Of a stretch of DNA of 64,000 nucleotides, positions 26,087 through 35,057 are shown piece by piece. This stretch comes from Lachnospiraceae bacterium (GTDB lineage: Bacteria > Bacillota > Clostridia > Lachnospirales > Lachnospiraceae): assembly GCA_024693135.1 (NCBI GenBank), contig JAILLN010000027.1:1-64000 (forward strand). Direction: 5' to 3'. The position numbers were made by a program, and so were the translations under genes. The notes beneath the pieces are model-generated. The model saw nothing but the letters and a program-made list of their open reading frames with translations. It did no database searches and had not been told where the DNA came from. Positions within the stretch are counted from its first letter, which is position 1. The number at the start of each line of letters is the position of its first letter.

Positions 26087-27537
26087 TTCAGGGCTTTCAG
26101 GAATTCCAGGAGCAGCTCCCACATCCTGCCTGCGGAAGGCACGGAAAGATTTTCATGGGGCGTATGGGCTCCGTTGATCTGCGGCCCGAAGGATACGATA
26201 TCCACCGGCTTCATGGCCTCATAGATGATGCCGCACTCCAGTCCTGCATGGATGCCCTTTACCACCGGCTCCTTCCCGAAAAGCTTCTGATAGGTCTCCA
26301 CCAGCTTCGGCATCATCACGGAATCCCCGTTGTATTCCCAGGCCGGATAATCCCCTCTTTCCTTATAGGAACCCCCGAGGCTTTCCGCCAGGAGGCGCAG
26401 CTTCTCGGAAAGGGCATGCTTCTCGCTTGAGATGGAGCTGCGGAGGGCCGCCTCGATGGTGAATTCCTCCTCGCTCAGCCGCATGATGCCGAAATTCAGG
26501 GAGGTCTGCACCAGGCTTTCCTGTCCCTTTTCCATGCACATCTTCTGCACTCCGTTGGGCACCATATTGAGCATGAAGACCATTTTTTCCTGGCGCTTCT
26601 GCTTCACCACCTCTTCCTCGGCTTCTCCCCGGTTTTCGCAGTAGATCATGAGATTGTTTTCGTTGGCCCGGTATTCGTTGCGTACCTTCTTTTCGAAATC
26701 CCGGACCAGCTCTTCCAACACGCGGATGTCCTGCTCCCGGATATGCACATGGAGGCTGGCTTCCCTCGGGATCGCATTGTCCATGAGTCCTCCCTGGAGA
26801 CTGGCGATCCGGTATTCCAGTTTCTTGTCCATCTCGACCAAAAGCCTTCCCATGAGAAGGATGGCATTGGCCCGGTATTGGTTGATCGTCTCTCCGGAAT
26901 GCCCTCCCAGAAGGCCGCTGATCACGATCTTATACTTCACCCCTTTATGGAGGCTCCATTTCACCGGAAGGGTCAGGCTTCCCCTCATCCCTCCCGCACA
27001 GCTGTTGAAAAATATGCCCTCGTCCTCGGAGTCCAGATTGATGACCCGCCTTGCCTTCAGCACGGAATAATCAAAGGCTTTCGCCCCCTCCATCCCCGTC
27101 TCCTCGTCGGTAGTAAAGAGGCACTCAAGGGGAGGATGCTCGATCTCCGGCGAATCCAGGATGGCCAGGGCATAGGCAATGGCAATGCCGTCATCCGCCC
27201 CCAGGGTCGTGCCCCTGGCAAAAACGGTATCGTCCATATAGGCTAGGGGCAGGGGATCCTTCGTAAAATCATGGCGGGTCTGGGAATCCTTCTCGCAGAC
27301 CATGTCCATATGCCCCTGGATCATCACCGGATCCGAGGCTTCATAGCCCTTCGAGGCTTCCTTCCGGATCATCACGTTGCCGGCTTCGTCCTGGATATAA
27401 TCAAGCTCCCTTTCTTTTGCAAAGCCTGCCAGATAATCCGATATGGCCTTTATATTGCCGGATCCTCTGGGGATCGCGCTGATCTCTTCAAAGAATCGAA
27501 AAACCTTTTTCGGCTCGAGCCCCTCCAATGCTCCCAT
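26083..27537 (-). CDS. pepD: aminoacyl-histidine dipeptidase (PepD-like)
   Basis: M20-family metallopeptidase of 484 residues that cleaves dipeptides such as Xaa-His. Metal ligands are visible in IQGHMDMVCEK, GADDGIAIAYAL, DEETGMEGAKAF and DSEDEGIFF, with a final histidine in IHAGLECGI. The full-length catalytic and lid (dimerisation) domains are present. The ATG at 27537 is chosen because AAGGAGC precedes it and the homologous GLEPKKVFRFFEEISAIPRGSGN segment begins there; 15 upstream codons are also open. It is the first gene of the pepD-membrane protein-pseudouridine synthase-recU operon. Confidence 0.93.
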   Translation of the reverse strand: MGALEGLEPKKVFRFFEEISAIPRGSGNIKAISDYLAGFAKERELDYIQDEAGNVMIRKEASKGYEASDPVMIQGHMDMVCEKDSQTRHDFTKDPLPLAYMDDTVFARGTTLGADDGIAIAYALAILDSPEIEHPPLECLFTTDEETGMEGAKAFDYSVLKARRVINLDSEDEGIFFNSCAGGMRGSLTLPVKWSLHKGVKYKIVISGLLGGHSGETINQYRANAILLMGRLLVEMDKKLEYRIASLQGGLMDNAIPREASLHVHIREQDIRVLEELVRDFEKKVRNEYRANENNLMIYCENRGEAEEEVVKQKRQEKMVFMLNMVPNGVQKMCMEKGQESLVQTSLNFGIMRLSEEEFTIEAALRSSISSEKHALSEKLRLLAESLGGSYKERGDYPAWEYNGDSVMMPKLVETYQKLFGKEPVVKGIHAGLECGIIYEAMKPVDIVSFGPQINGAHTPHENLSVPSAGRMWELLLEFLKALK

Positions 27538-27590
27538 GACATCTGCTCCTTCCTTGTTAAGCTTTCCTTGCTTCTCAATCATCCGTCCCT

Positions 27591-27627
27591 TTAAGGAAAC
27601 ACAGGGGAGAGCGTCGCCCTCCCCTGT
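27591..27627 (-). terminator. terminator after the coiled-coil gene
   Basis: On the minus strand ACAGGGGAGGGC pairs with GCTCTCCCCTGT around GAC. The single non-Watson-Crick position is a G-U in minus-sense RNA but A-C in plus-sense, supporting minus-strand use. The following T run is short (GTTTCCTT). Confidence 0.7.
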
Positions 27628-27651
27628 ACGTAATCTGAAAGATCTAACCGG

Positions 27652-28362
27652 TCAAAGAATATCTACATTATCATCTGTGCCGCCCATGGCTCCGGTCTGC
27701 TGCAGCTGCTGTCCCATGCCGGGATCCGGCGGCAGCTCCTGCATCGGCATCTCCCCCTCGGGAAGCATCCCGGGCTCCACCTGCACCGTGGCCGTCTCCG
27801 GCATGCCCATGTCCGTGGCCACCTGTCTGGAAAGCTGGGCTCTGTTTGCGGAAACGCGGTTCAGCGCCTCATTGAGGGAATTCAGCAGCTCCATATAGCG
27901 GGATTCGGCATTGGTGATGGTCTTGCTGATGATATCCTCCAGGCTCTGCAGCTCATCGTCCGTATACTGGACGGCGCTCATCTGGTAATTATTGGCATCC
28001 CTGGTGGCGCTTGCCAGAAGCTCCTGGGCATTGCCTTTAGCCTGGGATACGATCTCATTTGCCTGGGCGTAGGCCTGCTGCATGATCTGATTCTCGCTCA
28101 CCATCTGATTCTGGTAAGCCTGCGCCTGCTCGATGATCCGGTCTCCGTCCTTCCTCGCCTTGTCTAAGATCATGTCCTTATTCACAATGATCTGCTGGCA
28201 TTTTTTGATCTCCTCCGGAATATGGTCCCTCAGCTCTCCCAAAAGCTCCATCATGTCGTCCTTATTTACGATGATGTTTTCCTTGTTGCTGAAGGCCGCG
28301 TACTTGCAGTTTTCGATCAGGTCATAGATGTCATCGATCGTCTGTTCAATTTTGTTTGCCAT
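27652..28362 (-). CDS. uncharacterised coiled-coil protein
   Basis: Soluble protein of 236 residues. About residues 55-180 are heptad-like and rich in Ala, Gln, Glu and Lys, similar in look to the DivIVA or ATP-synthase b-type coiled coils. A Pro/Met/Gln-rich tail (PGMLPEGEMPMQELPPDPGM) ends in DNVDIL. There is no membrane segment or catalytic motif. It follows coaD by 45 bases, with a TATAAT at 28391-28396 that may give it an extra promoter, and is closed by the terminator at 27591-27627. A scaffolding role is possible, but I do not know the function. Confidence 0.75.
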   Translation of the reverse strand: MANKIEQTIDDIYDLIENCKYAAFSNKENIIVNKDDMMELLGELRDHIPEEIKKCQQIIVNKDMILDKARKDGDRIIEQAQAYQNQMVSENQIMQQAYAQANEIVSQAKGNAQELLASATRDANNYQMSAVQYTDDELQSLEDIISKTITNAESRYMELLNSLNEALNRVSANRAQLSRQVATDMGMPETATVQVEPGMLPEGEMPMQELPPDPGMGQQLQQTGAMGGTDDNVDIL

Positions 28363-28407
28363 GGCAATCCCTGCCCATCCTTTCTGGATTATTATATCAT
28401 AAAGGCT

Positions 28408-28899
28408 TTATTCAGGCTTGATCGGACGCAGCTTGGCATAGATCCTGTCGGCAATGAGATCCGGCACGAAGAGGCTGATGTCTCCTCCAAAGGCCGCCAC
28501 CTCCCTTACGGTGGTGGAGGACAGATATGCATACTCCAGGCTCGTGGTCAGGAAGACGGTATCCGCCTTGGGCGAGAGCTTGCGGTTGGTCTGGGCCATC
28601 TGCAGCTCATATTCAAAGTCCGTGATCGCTCTCAATCCGCGGATCACAACCTCATATCCGTTTTCCGTGACATAATCCGCCAGGAGCCCGGAGAAGGAAT
28701 CGATCCGGACATTCGGCAGATCACGGCATACGTCCTTTAACATATTAACACGTTCGTCTACAGAAAACAACGGACTTTTTGCTTTGTTGTTCAGGACGCT
28801 GACGGTAAGGCTGTCAAAGATGCGGGATGCCCTGTGGATGATGTCGATATGCCCATTGGTCACCGGGTCAAAGCTTCCCGGATATACTGCATTTGCCAT
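28408..28899 (-). CDS. coaD: phosphopantetheine adenylyltransferase
   Basis: Enzyme of 163 residues for the fourth step of coenzyme A synthesis, 4'-phosphopantetheine to dephospho-CoA. The nucleotidyltransferase motif [10 protein letters not shown] is at 8-17, followed by [16 protein letters not shown] and the SSTTVREVA form of the ISST motif. Length is typical. It sits 25 bases after rsmD, a common pairing in Firmicutes. Confidence 0.98.
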   Translation of the reverse strand: MANAVYPGSFDPVTNGHIDIIHRASRIFDSLTVSVLNNKAKSPLFSVDERVNMLKDVCRDLPNVRIDSFSGLLADYVTENGYEVVIRGLRAITDFEYELQMAQTNRKLSPKADTVFLTTSLEYAYLSSTTVREVAAFGGDISLFVPDLIADRIYAKLRPIKPE

Positions 28900-28924
28900 G
28901 TGTTCTCCTTCCTGCCTTTCCGGC

Positions 28925-29500
28925 TCAGTCCGAACCTGCCCCGCTTTTCTTTACGAAAAACAGATGCCGGTTGGAACGATAATCCTTGGTTTTTGTCAAT
29001 GCGAAGCCAAGCTCTCCGGCGAAGGAAAAATCGGTATCATTGGAGGCCTCCACGATAAGGAGGGTATCCTCTCCCATCAGGCCGCTCCGGGAAAGGAAGC
29101 CCATGGCCATCTGCTCCAGCCCCTTTCCGTAGGGCGGATCCAGGAAAAGGATGTCCGCAGGCCCTTGAAGGCTCCGCTCAAGCTTCTGCAGTCCGGTCAG
29201 GGCATCCATAGCCATGACCTCTCCCCTTTCGGAAAGATGGGTCTTTTCCAGGTTCTGCCGGATGACCTCTGCCGCCTTCTTATTATGCTCCAGAAAGAAG
29301 CACCTCTCTGCCCCCCTGGAAAGTGCCTCGATCCCGATGCCCCCGCAGCCGGCAAAGACATCCACGAATATGCTGCCCGGAACCTCTGTCTGGATGGTAT
29401 TGAAAAGAGTTTCCTTATAGCGGTCAAGGGTGGGCCTGGTCTCCATGCCCTTCAGGCTGATGAGGCTGATCCTCCGGGCGCTTCCTGCGATGACCCTCAT
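28925..29500 (-). CDS. rsmD: 16S rRNA (guanine(966)-N(2))-methyltransferase RsmD
   Basis: SAM-dependent methyltransferase of 191 residues. It opens with the RsmD signature RVIAGSARR and [14 protein letters not shown]; the SAM loop is [14 protein letters not shown] (47-60) and the catalytic motif is DPPYGKG (121-127). It modifies 16S rRNA G966. Its start overlaps parC by ATGA. Confidence 0.96.
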   Translation of the reverse strand: MRVIAGSARRISLISLKGMETRPTLDRYKETLFNTIQTEVPGSIFVDVFAGCGGIGIEALSRGAERCFFLEHNKKAAEVIRQNLEKTHLSERGEVMAMDALTGLQKLERSLQGPADILFLDPPYGKGLEQMAMGFLSRSGLMGEDTLLIVEASNDTDFSFAGELGFALTKTKDYRSNRHLFFVKKSGAGSD

Positions 29501-31758
29501 GACAGCCTCACCTTCGTCCCCTTGCTGTCCCGCCTGGTCAGCTTGATGCGGGTCAGAGGCATCTGCTTATCCTTATATTCTATGGTGCGCTCATCGGCAT
29601 AATTCATATAATATACCTCCTCCAGCTCGTCTCCCTCCTGGAGCTTCATGCCGCGTACCCCCACGGCGCCCTTCTTTTTTTCCGGCACCTCCTCTAAGGC
29701 GAAGCGGATGAAAAAGCCGCTCCTGCTCTGCATCAGGATCTGCCGGTCAGTCTCCTCATCGTAAAGCCGGATCCGGAAGAGCTCGTCTCCCTCCGACAGT
29801 CCGGTGGCTGACACGGTCCGCTTGGTGGTCACGTCAAATTCGGAGCCCGGCACAAATTTCATCATGGCTTTTCTTGTGATGAAGAGAAGCCGTGCTTTGA
29901 TGACCTGGCTCAAGTCTGCTACCAGGACGAAGGTTTCCTTCGCACTGTCAAAATTGCTCAGATTGTCAATAGGCACGCCCTTGTCCCTAAGCTTCCCAAA
30001 GGGGAGATCGCGGATCTTTACGATATGCAGCTGCCCGGTATTGGTGAAGATGCTGGCACGGCCGGTATTCTTTACCACAAAGCAGTGCCTGAAGCCTGCC
30101 TCGTCCCCTTCGATGGTTTCCCTGTTGCGCTCATAGGTACTGACGTCGATGGTCCTGGCATAGCCGAACCGGTCCATGACAAAGACCACGTCCATCTCCT
30201 CCATGGGCTTTTCTTCAAAGACCGCGGCGCCGATATTGGCAATCTCCGTCCTGCGCTCTTTCCCGTACTTTTTCCCGATCTCATCCAGGTCCTTGATGAT
30301 CTGCTTTGACATGGACCTGGGATTTTCCAGGATGTCCCTGTACCGGTTTATGCATTCCACGGTTTCTTCATGCTCCTTTAAGAGCTGGGTGATCTCCAGC
30401 CCGATCAGCCGCACCAGCCTCATGTCCAATATGGCGGAAGCCTGCTTCTCCGTAAACCGGAGCTGCCCTGCCTCCCGTTCAGACTGGGCCGACTTAAAGC
30501 GTATGCCCGCCGTGCTGCCGTGTACCAGGCAGTCCATGGCCTGTTCCCGCTTCGTGGAGCCCCGGAGGATCTCTACGATCAGGTCGATCACATCGCAGGC
30601 CTTAATGAGCCCCTCCTGGATCTCCTTCCTCCCCTCCTCCTTTGCCAGAAGATTGGTATATTTCCTGCGGTTGACGTCATAAAGGAAGGCCACATGGGCA
30701 GAGATGGCCTGCCTCAGGCCCAGGGTCTCCGGCCTTCCTGAAGAGACCGCCAGCATGTTCACGCCGAAGGTATCCTCCAGCCGGGTCTTGCTGTAGAGCA
30801 GATTCTTGATATTTTCCAGATCCGCATCCTTCCTGCATTCGATGACGATGCGGATGCCTTCCTTGGAGGACTGGTTGGAAATGTCCGTGATATCCGTGGT
30901 CTTCTTGCTCTCCGCCAGATCCGCCACGTCGGCCATGAATTTCGCGATGCCGGAGCCCACCATCGTATAAGGGATTTCCGTCACCACCAGGTTCATCCGG
31001 CCGCCCTTCCCCTTCTCCGTCTCCACCCTGCCCCGGATCTTGATCTTTCCGGTGCCGGTCTCATAGATCTGCCTCAGGTCATCCCCATTGGTCACGATCC
31101 CTCCCGTGGGGAAATCCGGACCCGAGACGATCCCCATCAGCTCCTCCAGGCTGATGTCGCGGTTTCGGACATAGGCCTTTTCGGCTTCTACGATCTCCTT
31201 CAGGTTATGGGGCGGAGTGGATGTGGTCATGCCCACGGCGATGCCCTCGGAGCCGTTTACCAGAAAGTTGCAGATCTTGGCGGGAAGCACCTCCGGCTCC
31301 TTCTCGGTATCATCGAAATTCGGGATGAAGTCCACCGTATCCTTGTCCAGATCCCTCAGGAAGGCATCCTCCGTAACGCTCTGGAGCCTGGCTTCGGTAT
31401 AACGCATGTGCGCCGCCGTATCTCCTTCGATGGAGCCGAAATTGCCATGGCCGTCGACCAGGGGGCATCCCTTCTTGAATTCCTGCGCCATGACCACCAG
31501 GGACTCATAGATGGAGCTGTCGCCATGGGGATGGTATTTACCCATGGTATCTCCTACGATACGGGCGCTTTTCCGGTAGGGCCTGTCGCTCCGTATACCC
31601 AGCTCGTCCATATCGTAAAGGGTCCTTCTCTGCACCGGCTTCAGTCCGTCCCGGATATCGGGGATCGCCCGGGAAATGATGACGCTCATGGCGTAATCAA
31701 TGTAGGACTTCTGCATGATGTCCGAATATTCTGAATTGATGATATTTTCTGTGATCAT
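29497..31758 (-). CDS. parC: type IIA topoisomerase subunit A, ParC-like
   Basis: Subunit of 753 residues. The breakage-reunion domain has ARIVGDTMGKYHPHGDSSIY (the quinolone-resistance region) and the catalytic tyrosine in AHMRYTEARL. The C-terminal domain lacks a recognisable GyrA box (QRRGGKG-type), which argues for decatenating topoisomerase IV rather than gyrase. Its partner is the parE-like gene in the same operon. The start is 9 bases after the cysteine-hydrolase stop. The ParC naming is a judgement; a second gyrase set is the alternative. Confidence 0.88.
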   Translation of the reverse strand: MITENIINSEYSDIMQKSYIDYAMSVIISRAIPDIRDGLKPVQRRTLYDMDELGIRSDRPYRKSARIVGDTMGKYHPHGDSSIYESLVVMAQEFKKGCPLVDGHGNFGSIEGDTAAHMRYTEARLQSVTEDAFLRDLDKDTVDFIPNFDDTEKEPEVLPAKICNFLVNGSEGIAVGMTTSTPPHNLKEIVEAEKAYVRNRDISLEELMGIVSGPDFPTGGIVTNGDDLRQIYETGTGKIKIRGRVETEKGKGGRMNLVVTEIPYTMVGSGIAKFMADVADLAESKKTTDITDISNQSSKEGIRIVIECRKDADLENIKNLLYSKTRLEDTFGVNMLAVSSGRPETLGLRQAISAHVAFLYDVNRRKYTNLLAKEEGRKEIQEGLIKACDVIDLIVEILRGSTKREQAMDCLVHGSTAGIRFKSAQSEREAGQLRFTEKQASAILDMRLVRLIGLEITQLLKEHEETVECINRYRDILENPRSMSKQIIKDLDEIGKKYGKERRTEIANIGAAVFEEKPMEEMDVVFVMDRFGYARTIDVSTYERNRETIEGDEAGFRHCFVVKNTGRASIFTNTGQLHIVKIRDLPFGKLRDKGVPIDNLSNFDSAKETFVLVADLSQVIKARLLFITRKAMMKFVPGSEFDVTTKRTVSATGLSEGDELFRIRLYDEETDRQILMQSRSGFFIRFALEEVPEKKKGAVGVRGMKLQEGDELEEVYYMNYADERTIEYKDKQMPLTRIKLTRRDSKGTKVRLS

Positions 31759-31767
31759 AGATATTCC

Positions 31768-32292
31768 TTACTCCGCGATGTTGATCTGGCAGGCCTTCAT
31801 GGTCTTCAGGGCGGCCTCATGCCCCTCCGGCGTAACCCCGGCACAGCAGGCCGGATCCACAAAGATCGGCACATCCGGCATGACGGCCTTCAAAAGCAGT
31901 GCATTGGAGACGACGCAGATGTCGGTGCAGAGCCCGCAAAGCTCCAGCTCCAGCTCCTCTTCCTTCCCCATCTCCGAAAGCTTCCTTGCCAGGTCCGTGG
32001 AGCCGAAGGTGGGCTTTTCGTAGATCAGCGCCTTGCCCAGGGCCTCCTTGATCTTCGGATTAAGCTGCCAGCCCTCCGTTCCCCGGATGCAGTGCTCCAC
32101 CGGCAGGTGTTTTCCTTCCTGGGTCTTAAGGTAATGGGGGCCGTGGGTATCCATGGTGGCGATCCGGTCTGCCTCCGGATAGGAACGGATCTTTTCGGCC
32201 ACCCTGTCCACGATGGCCTCGGCCTCCTTCGTGCCCAGGGCTCCGTTGATGAAATCATTCTGCATATCGATCACGATCAATTTTTTCCTCAT
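31768..32292 (-). CDS. isochorismatase/nicotinamidase-like cysteine hydrolase
   Basis: Hydrolase of 174 residues. The catalytic triad reads as Asp9 (VIDMQNDF), Lys93 (YEKPTFGSTD) and Cys126 (GLCTDICV). MDTHGPHYL includes the family's metal-binding histidine region. Nicotinamidase is the best guess given length and motifs, but other amidases share them. The ATG at 32292 has TGGAGGAG six bases upstream. It sits between parE and parC with copy D of the dispersed element in front of it, so it looks like an insertion in a topoisomerase operon. Confidence 0.85.
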   Translation of the reverse strand: MRKKLIVIDMQNDFINGALGTKEAEAIVDRVAEKIRSYPEADRIATMDTHGPHYLKTQEGKHLPVEHCIRGTEGWQLNPKIKEALGKALIYEKPTFGSTDLARKLSEMGKEEELELELCGLCTDICVVSNALLLKAVMPDVPIFVDPACCAGVTPEGHEAALKTMKACQINIAE

Positions 32293-32308
32293 TTTCTTCT
32301 CCTCCAGA

Positions 32309-32348
32309 AAACGCATGTTTATCTCTGACTCACACCGGCCGGATGCGG
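32309..32348 (-). repeat. dispersed 5'-UTR element, copy D (cysteine hydrolase)
   Basis: Copy read with the cysteine-hydrolase gene: CCGCATCCGGCCGGTGTG, AGTCAGAGATAAACATGC, then GTTTTCTGGAGGAG. The upstream half shared by copies A to C is missing. It lies in the 67-base gap after parE. Confidence 0.7.
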
Positions 32349-32359
32349 GCTTTTCCCCG

Positions 32360-34285
32360 TCAGATATCTAATGCCGCTTCCTTTGCATGCTCGTAAATGA
32401 AATCCTTCCTCGGCGCCACTTCATTTCCCATGAGAAGCTCTGTGGTAGAGGACGCAAGCCTCGCATCGTCTATGCTGACCCGCCGCATCTTCCTCCGGTC
32501 CGGATCCAGGGTGGTCTCCCAGAGCTGCTCCGGATCCATCTCCCCCAGCCCCTTATAGCGCTGCAGCGCGAAGCTTCCCTTATGGGTCCTGCGGTATTCA
32601 TTCAAGGCCCGGTCGTCATAGAGATAAGCGGCCTCCCCCTTCGCCGGCTGAGCCCGGTACAGGGGTGGCATGGCGATATATACATGCCCTTGGAAGATCA
32701 GATCCGGCATGAAACGGTAGAATAAAGTCAGGAGCAAAGTGGAGATATGCGCTCCGTCCACATCCGCATCCGCCATGATGATGATCTTGTCATACCGGAG
32801 CTTTGTGATGTCAAAATCATTCCCATAGCCCTCCGAAAAGCCGCAGCCGAAGGCATTGATCATGGACTTGATCTCCGCATTGGCCAGAACCTTGTCGATG
32901 GAGGCCTTCTCTACGTTCAGGATCTTGCCCCGGATCGGCAGGATCGCCTGGTACATGCGGTTTCTGGCGGTCTTGGCTGAGCCCCCGGCGGAATCCCCCT
33001 CCACGATAAAGATCTCGCATTTCGATGCATCCCTGGATTCGCAGTTTGCCAGCTTCCCGTTGGAATCAAAGGAATACTTCTGTTTGGAAAGAAGATTCGT
33101 CCGGCTTTTTTCCTCCTGCTTGCGGATCTTGGCCGCCTTTTCCGCTGCGGAAAGGATGGCCTTCAGGGATTCGATGTTCCGGTCGAAGTAGAGCTGGATC
33201 TCATCCCCCGTGACCTTGGCCACGGCTCTCGCGGCATCCTGGTTGTCGAGCTTTGTCTTCGTCTGCCCTTCAAAGCGCGGATCCGGATGCTTCACGGAGA
33301 TCACGGCGGTCATGCCATTTCGGATGTCCGTCCCATTGAAATTGGGATCCTTATCCTTCAGGGTGCCCAGCTGCCTGGCATAGGCATTCATCACCTGGGT
33401 GAACTGGGTCTTGAAGCCCGTGATATGGCTTCCGCCCTCGGAATTATAGATGCAGTTGCAGAAGCCCATCACATCCTCGTGGAATTCATTCACATACTGG
33501 AAGGCACATTCCACGGCGATCCCTTCGGACATGCCCTTGAAATAAACCACATCCGTCAAGGCTTCGTTATTCTTGTTCATATCCTTGATAAAGCCCACGA
33601 GCCCCTCCGGCTCATGATAGGTGATCTCCTCATAGACGGGACCCCGCAGGTCCTTGTAATAGATCGTAAGAGACGGATTCAGGTAAGCCGTCTCATGCAG
33701 CCTGGATTTGATCTCATCTGCCTTGAAGCGGGTGGTATCAAAGATCTCCGGATCCGGTGCAAAGTTAATCCTTGTGCCGGTGCGGTTCGTCTTCCCCAGG
33801 ACGGGAAGCAGGCCGTCTATGAGCTCCACGGTAGGGATCCCTCTCTCATAACGGTCATGGGAGATTACGCCGTCCCGCTTGATGGTGATATCGAGATATG
33901 CGGACAGGGCGTTGACGGCTGAAGAGCCTACGCCGTGGAGTCCTCCGCTGGTCTTATAGGAGCTGCCGTCAAACTTCCCGCCGGCATGCAGCGTAGTCAG
34001 TACCACCCTTTCTGCGGATACCCCCTTCTCATGCATGCCCACCGGGATGCCCCGTCCATTGTCCTCCACCGTGGCTGACCCGTCTGCCTCCAGCGTTACC
34101 CGGATGGTATCGCAGAAGCCGGCCAGGTGCTCATCCACGGAATTATCCATGATCTCATACAGGCAGTGGTTTAAGCCCTTCACTCCCGTAGTGCCGATAA
34201 ACATGCCGGGCCTCAAACGCACCGGCTCCAGCCCCTCCAGCACCTGTATGCTGGATGCGCCGTATTGATCCTTCTTTTCTGCCAT
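32360..34285 (-). CDS. parE: type IIA topoisomerase subunit B, ParE-like
   Basis: ATPase subunit of 641 residues. The GHKL ATP site shows MDNSVDEHLAG, VEDNGRGIPVG and TLHAGGKFDGSSYKTSGGLHGVGSS. The TOPRIM domain shows EGDSAGGSAKTARNR and the metal site MADADVDGAHI. The C-terminus has QRYKGLGEMDPEQLWETT. I chose the ATG at 34285, next to GGGGGAG and where homology begins. Transcribed from the promoter at 34353-34380 as the first gene of the operon with the cysteine hydrolase and parC. Confidence 0.9.
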   Translation of the reverse strand: MAEKKDQYGASSIQVLEGLEPVRLRPGMFIGTTGVKGLNHCLYEIMDNSVDEHLAGFCDTIRVTLEADGSATVEDNGRGIPVGMHEKGVSAERVVLTTLHAGGKFDGSSYKTSGGLHGVGSSAVNALSAYLDITIKRDGVISHDRYERGIPTVELIDGLLPVLGKTNRTGTRINFAPDPEIFDTTRFKADEIKSRLHETAYLNPSLTIYYKDLRGPVYEEITYHEPEGLVGFIKDMNKNNEALTDVVYFKGMSEGIAVECAFQYVNEFHEDVMGFCNCIYNSEGGSHITGFKTQFTQVMNAYARQLGTLKDKDPNFNGTDIRNGMTAVISVKHPDPRFEGQTKTKLDNQDAARAVAKVTGDEIQLYFDRNIESLKAILSAAEKAAKIRKQEEKSRTNLLSKQKYSFDSNGKLANCESRDASKCEIFIVEGDSAGGSAKTARNRMYQAILPIRGKILNVEKASIDKVLANAEIKSMINAFGCGFSEGYGNDFDITKLRYDKIIIMADADVDGAHISTLLLTLFYRFMPDLIFQGHVYIAMPPLYRAQPAKGEAAYLYDDRALNEYRRTHKGSFALQRYKGLGEMDPEQLWETTLDPDRRKMRRVSIDDARLASSTTELLMGNEVAPRKDFIYEHAKEAALDI

Positions 34286-34352
34286 GTCTCCCCCGCAAAT
34301 ACTGCGTCTTTGGCGGCTCGTATTCACCGCTGCATATAGCATTAACTATGAT

Positions 34353-34380
34353 ATTTTACCACAAGATTTGGAAATTGCAA
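34353..34380 (-). promoter_or_regulatory. promoter of the parE operon
   Basis: Minus-strand TTGCAA (34375-34380), a 16-base spacer and an extended -10, TGGTAAAAT (34353-34361). Confidence 0.65.
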
Positions 34381-34454
34381 GACTTTGCCGAATATATGTT
34401 CGAACTGTTTGGGAGACGGTTCACTGATCGAAGACACTCGGATCGGGACTTTGA

Positions 34455-34489
34455 AAGGGCCGCCGCAAGACAGTCCTGCGGTGGCCCTT
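34455..34489 (-). terminator. hairpin after the Ig-like remnant
   Basis: AAGGGCCACCGCAGGAC and the matching GCGGCGGCCCTT arm form a strong stem on the minus strand, with only a short T run afterwards. It lies about 55 bases beyond the end of the Big_2-like remnant and before the parE promoter. Confidence 0.55.
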
Positions 34490-34543
34490 AACGTTCAGCA
34501 TGCCATCCGTATCAAAAAGAGACGGCAGCTTTGTCTCCGGGAC

Positions 34544-34702
34544 TTATTCCACTATGACGGAAATCTTATCGGTCTTTCCGTTGATCTTGGCGGTAATGCT
34601 GGCTTTCCCGGGCTTCCTCGCGTACACAAAGCCGTTTATGGAGCAGCTGACCCTGCTGCTTCCTCCCTTAGCTCCCTGGACGGTGCCGTTTTGTATCTGC
34701 CA
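34544..34702 (-). pseudogene. remnant of a bacterial Ig-like (Big_2) surface-protein C-terminus
   Basis: On the minus strand a 52-codon open stretch runs from just after a TAG at 34703-34705 to a TAA at 34544. It reads WQIQNGTVQGAKGGSS followed by a Big_2-type end (SINGFVYARKPGKASITAK, then INGKTDKISVIVE). This matches the last repeat of Ig-like domains common in clostridial cell-surface proteins, but there is no start codon, signal or upstream domain. I read it as the decayed tail of a larger gene, cut off by whatever put the Rpn-type fragment beside it. Confidence 0.6.
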
Positions 34703-34712
34703 CTAAGGCATG

Positions 34713-35003
34713 TCACGACCCAGCCTCCATCCTTTTTAGGATGGCATCCACATTGTACTCCGGAGCAAATTCTGAGGCGATGGCGCAGATCCCGGACACA
34801 TATTCTTCCCCTTCCTCTACCTCGTCAGCGATAACCCAAACCGGTTTCCCCTTGATCAGCTTCTTTATGATCTGGGTCACTAATTGCTTCTCTATCCCTT
34901 TCTCTATTCCTTTCTCTATCCCTTTCTCTATTCCCTTCTCTATCCCTTTCTCTATTCCCCGCTTTTCTCCGCGTTCCTCCAGCACTTCAAATGCCCTGCA
35001 CAT
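34713..35003 (-). pseudogene. truncated Rpn-type transposase/nuclease C-terminus with GIEK repeats
   Basis: About 96 codons from the ATG at 35003 (GGGAGGAAG upstream). It begins MCRAFEVLEERGEKRGIEKG, continues with six copies of GIEK, then QIIKKLIKGKPVWVIADEVEE and ends DAILKRMEAGS. This is how the C-terminal tails of clostridial Rpn-family (PD-(D/E)XK transposase-like) proteins look; the roughly 200-residue nuclease domain is absent. An open extension upstream to 35069 overlaps a possible -10 box and is unlikely to be translated. It may still make a small protein, but catalytic activity is not expected. Confidence 0.65.
34889..34960. repeat. 12-bp tandem repeat (GIEK codons)
   Basis: About six consecutive copies of a 12-base unit of the type CTCTATYCCTTT on the plus strand, encoding Gly-Ile-Glu-Lys on the minus strand. 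In-frame and nearly identical, so prone to slippage. Confidence 0.85.
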
Positions 35004-35057
35004 CCTTTCACTTCCTCCCTTCTCTGACCCAACAGTGATCTTTGAATTCGTAAAACA

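Noticed and set aside
29497-34285. Housekeeping gyrA/gyrB
   Set aside because: No GyrA box is seen in the A subunit; a ParC/ParE reading fits better, though not with certainty.
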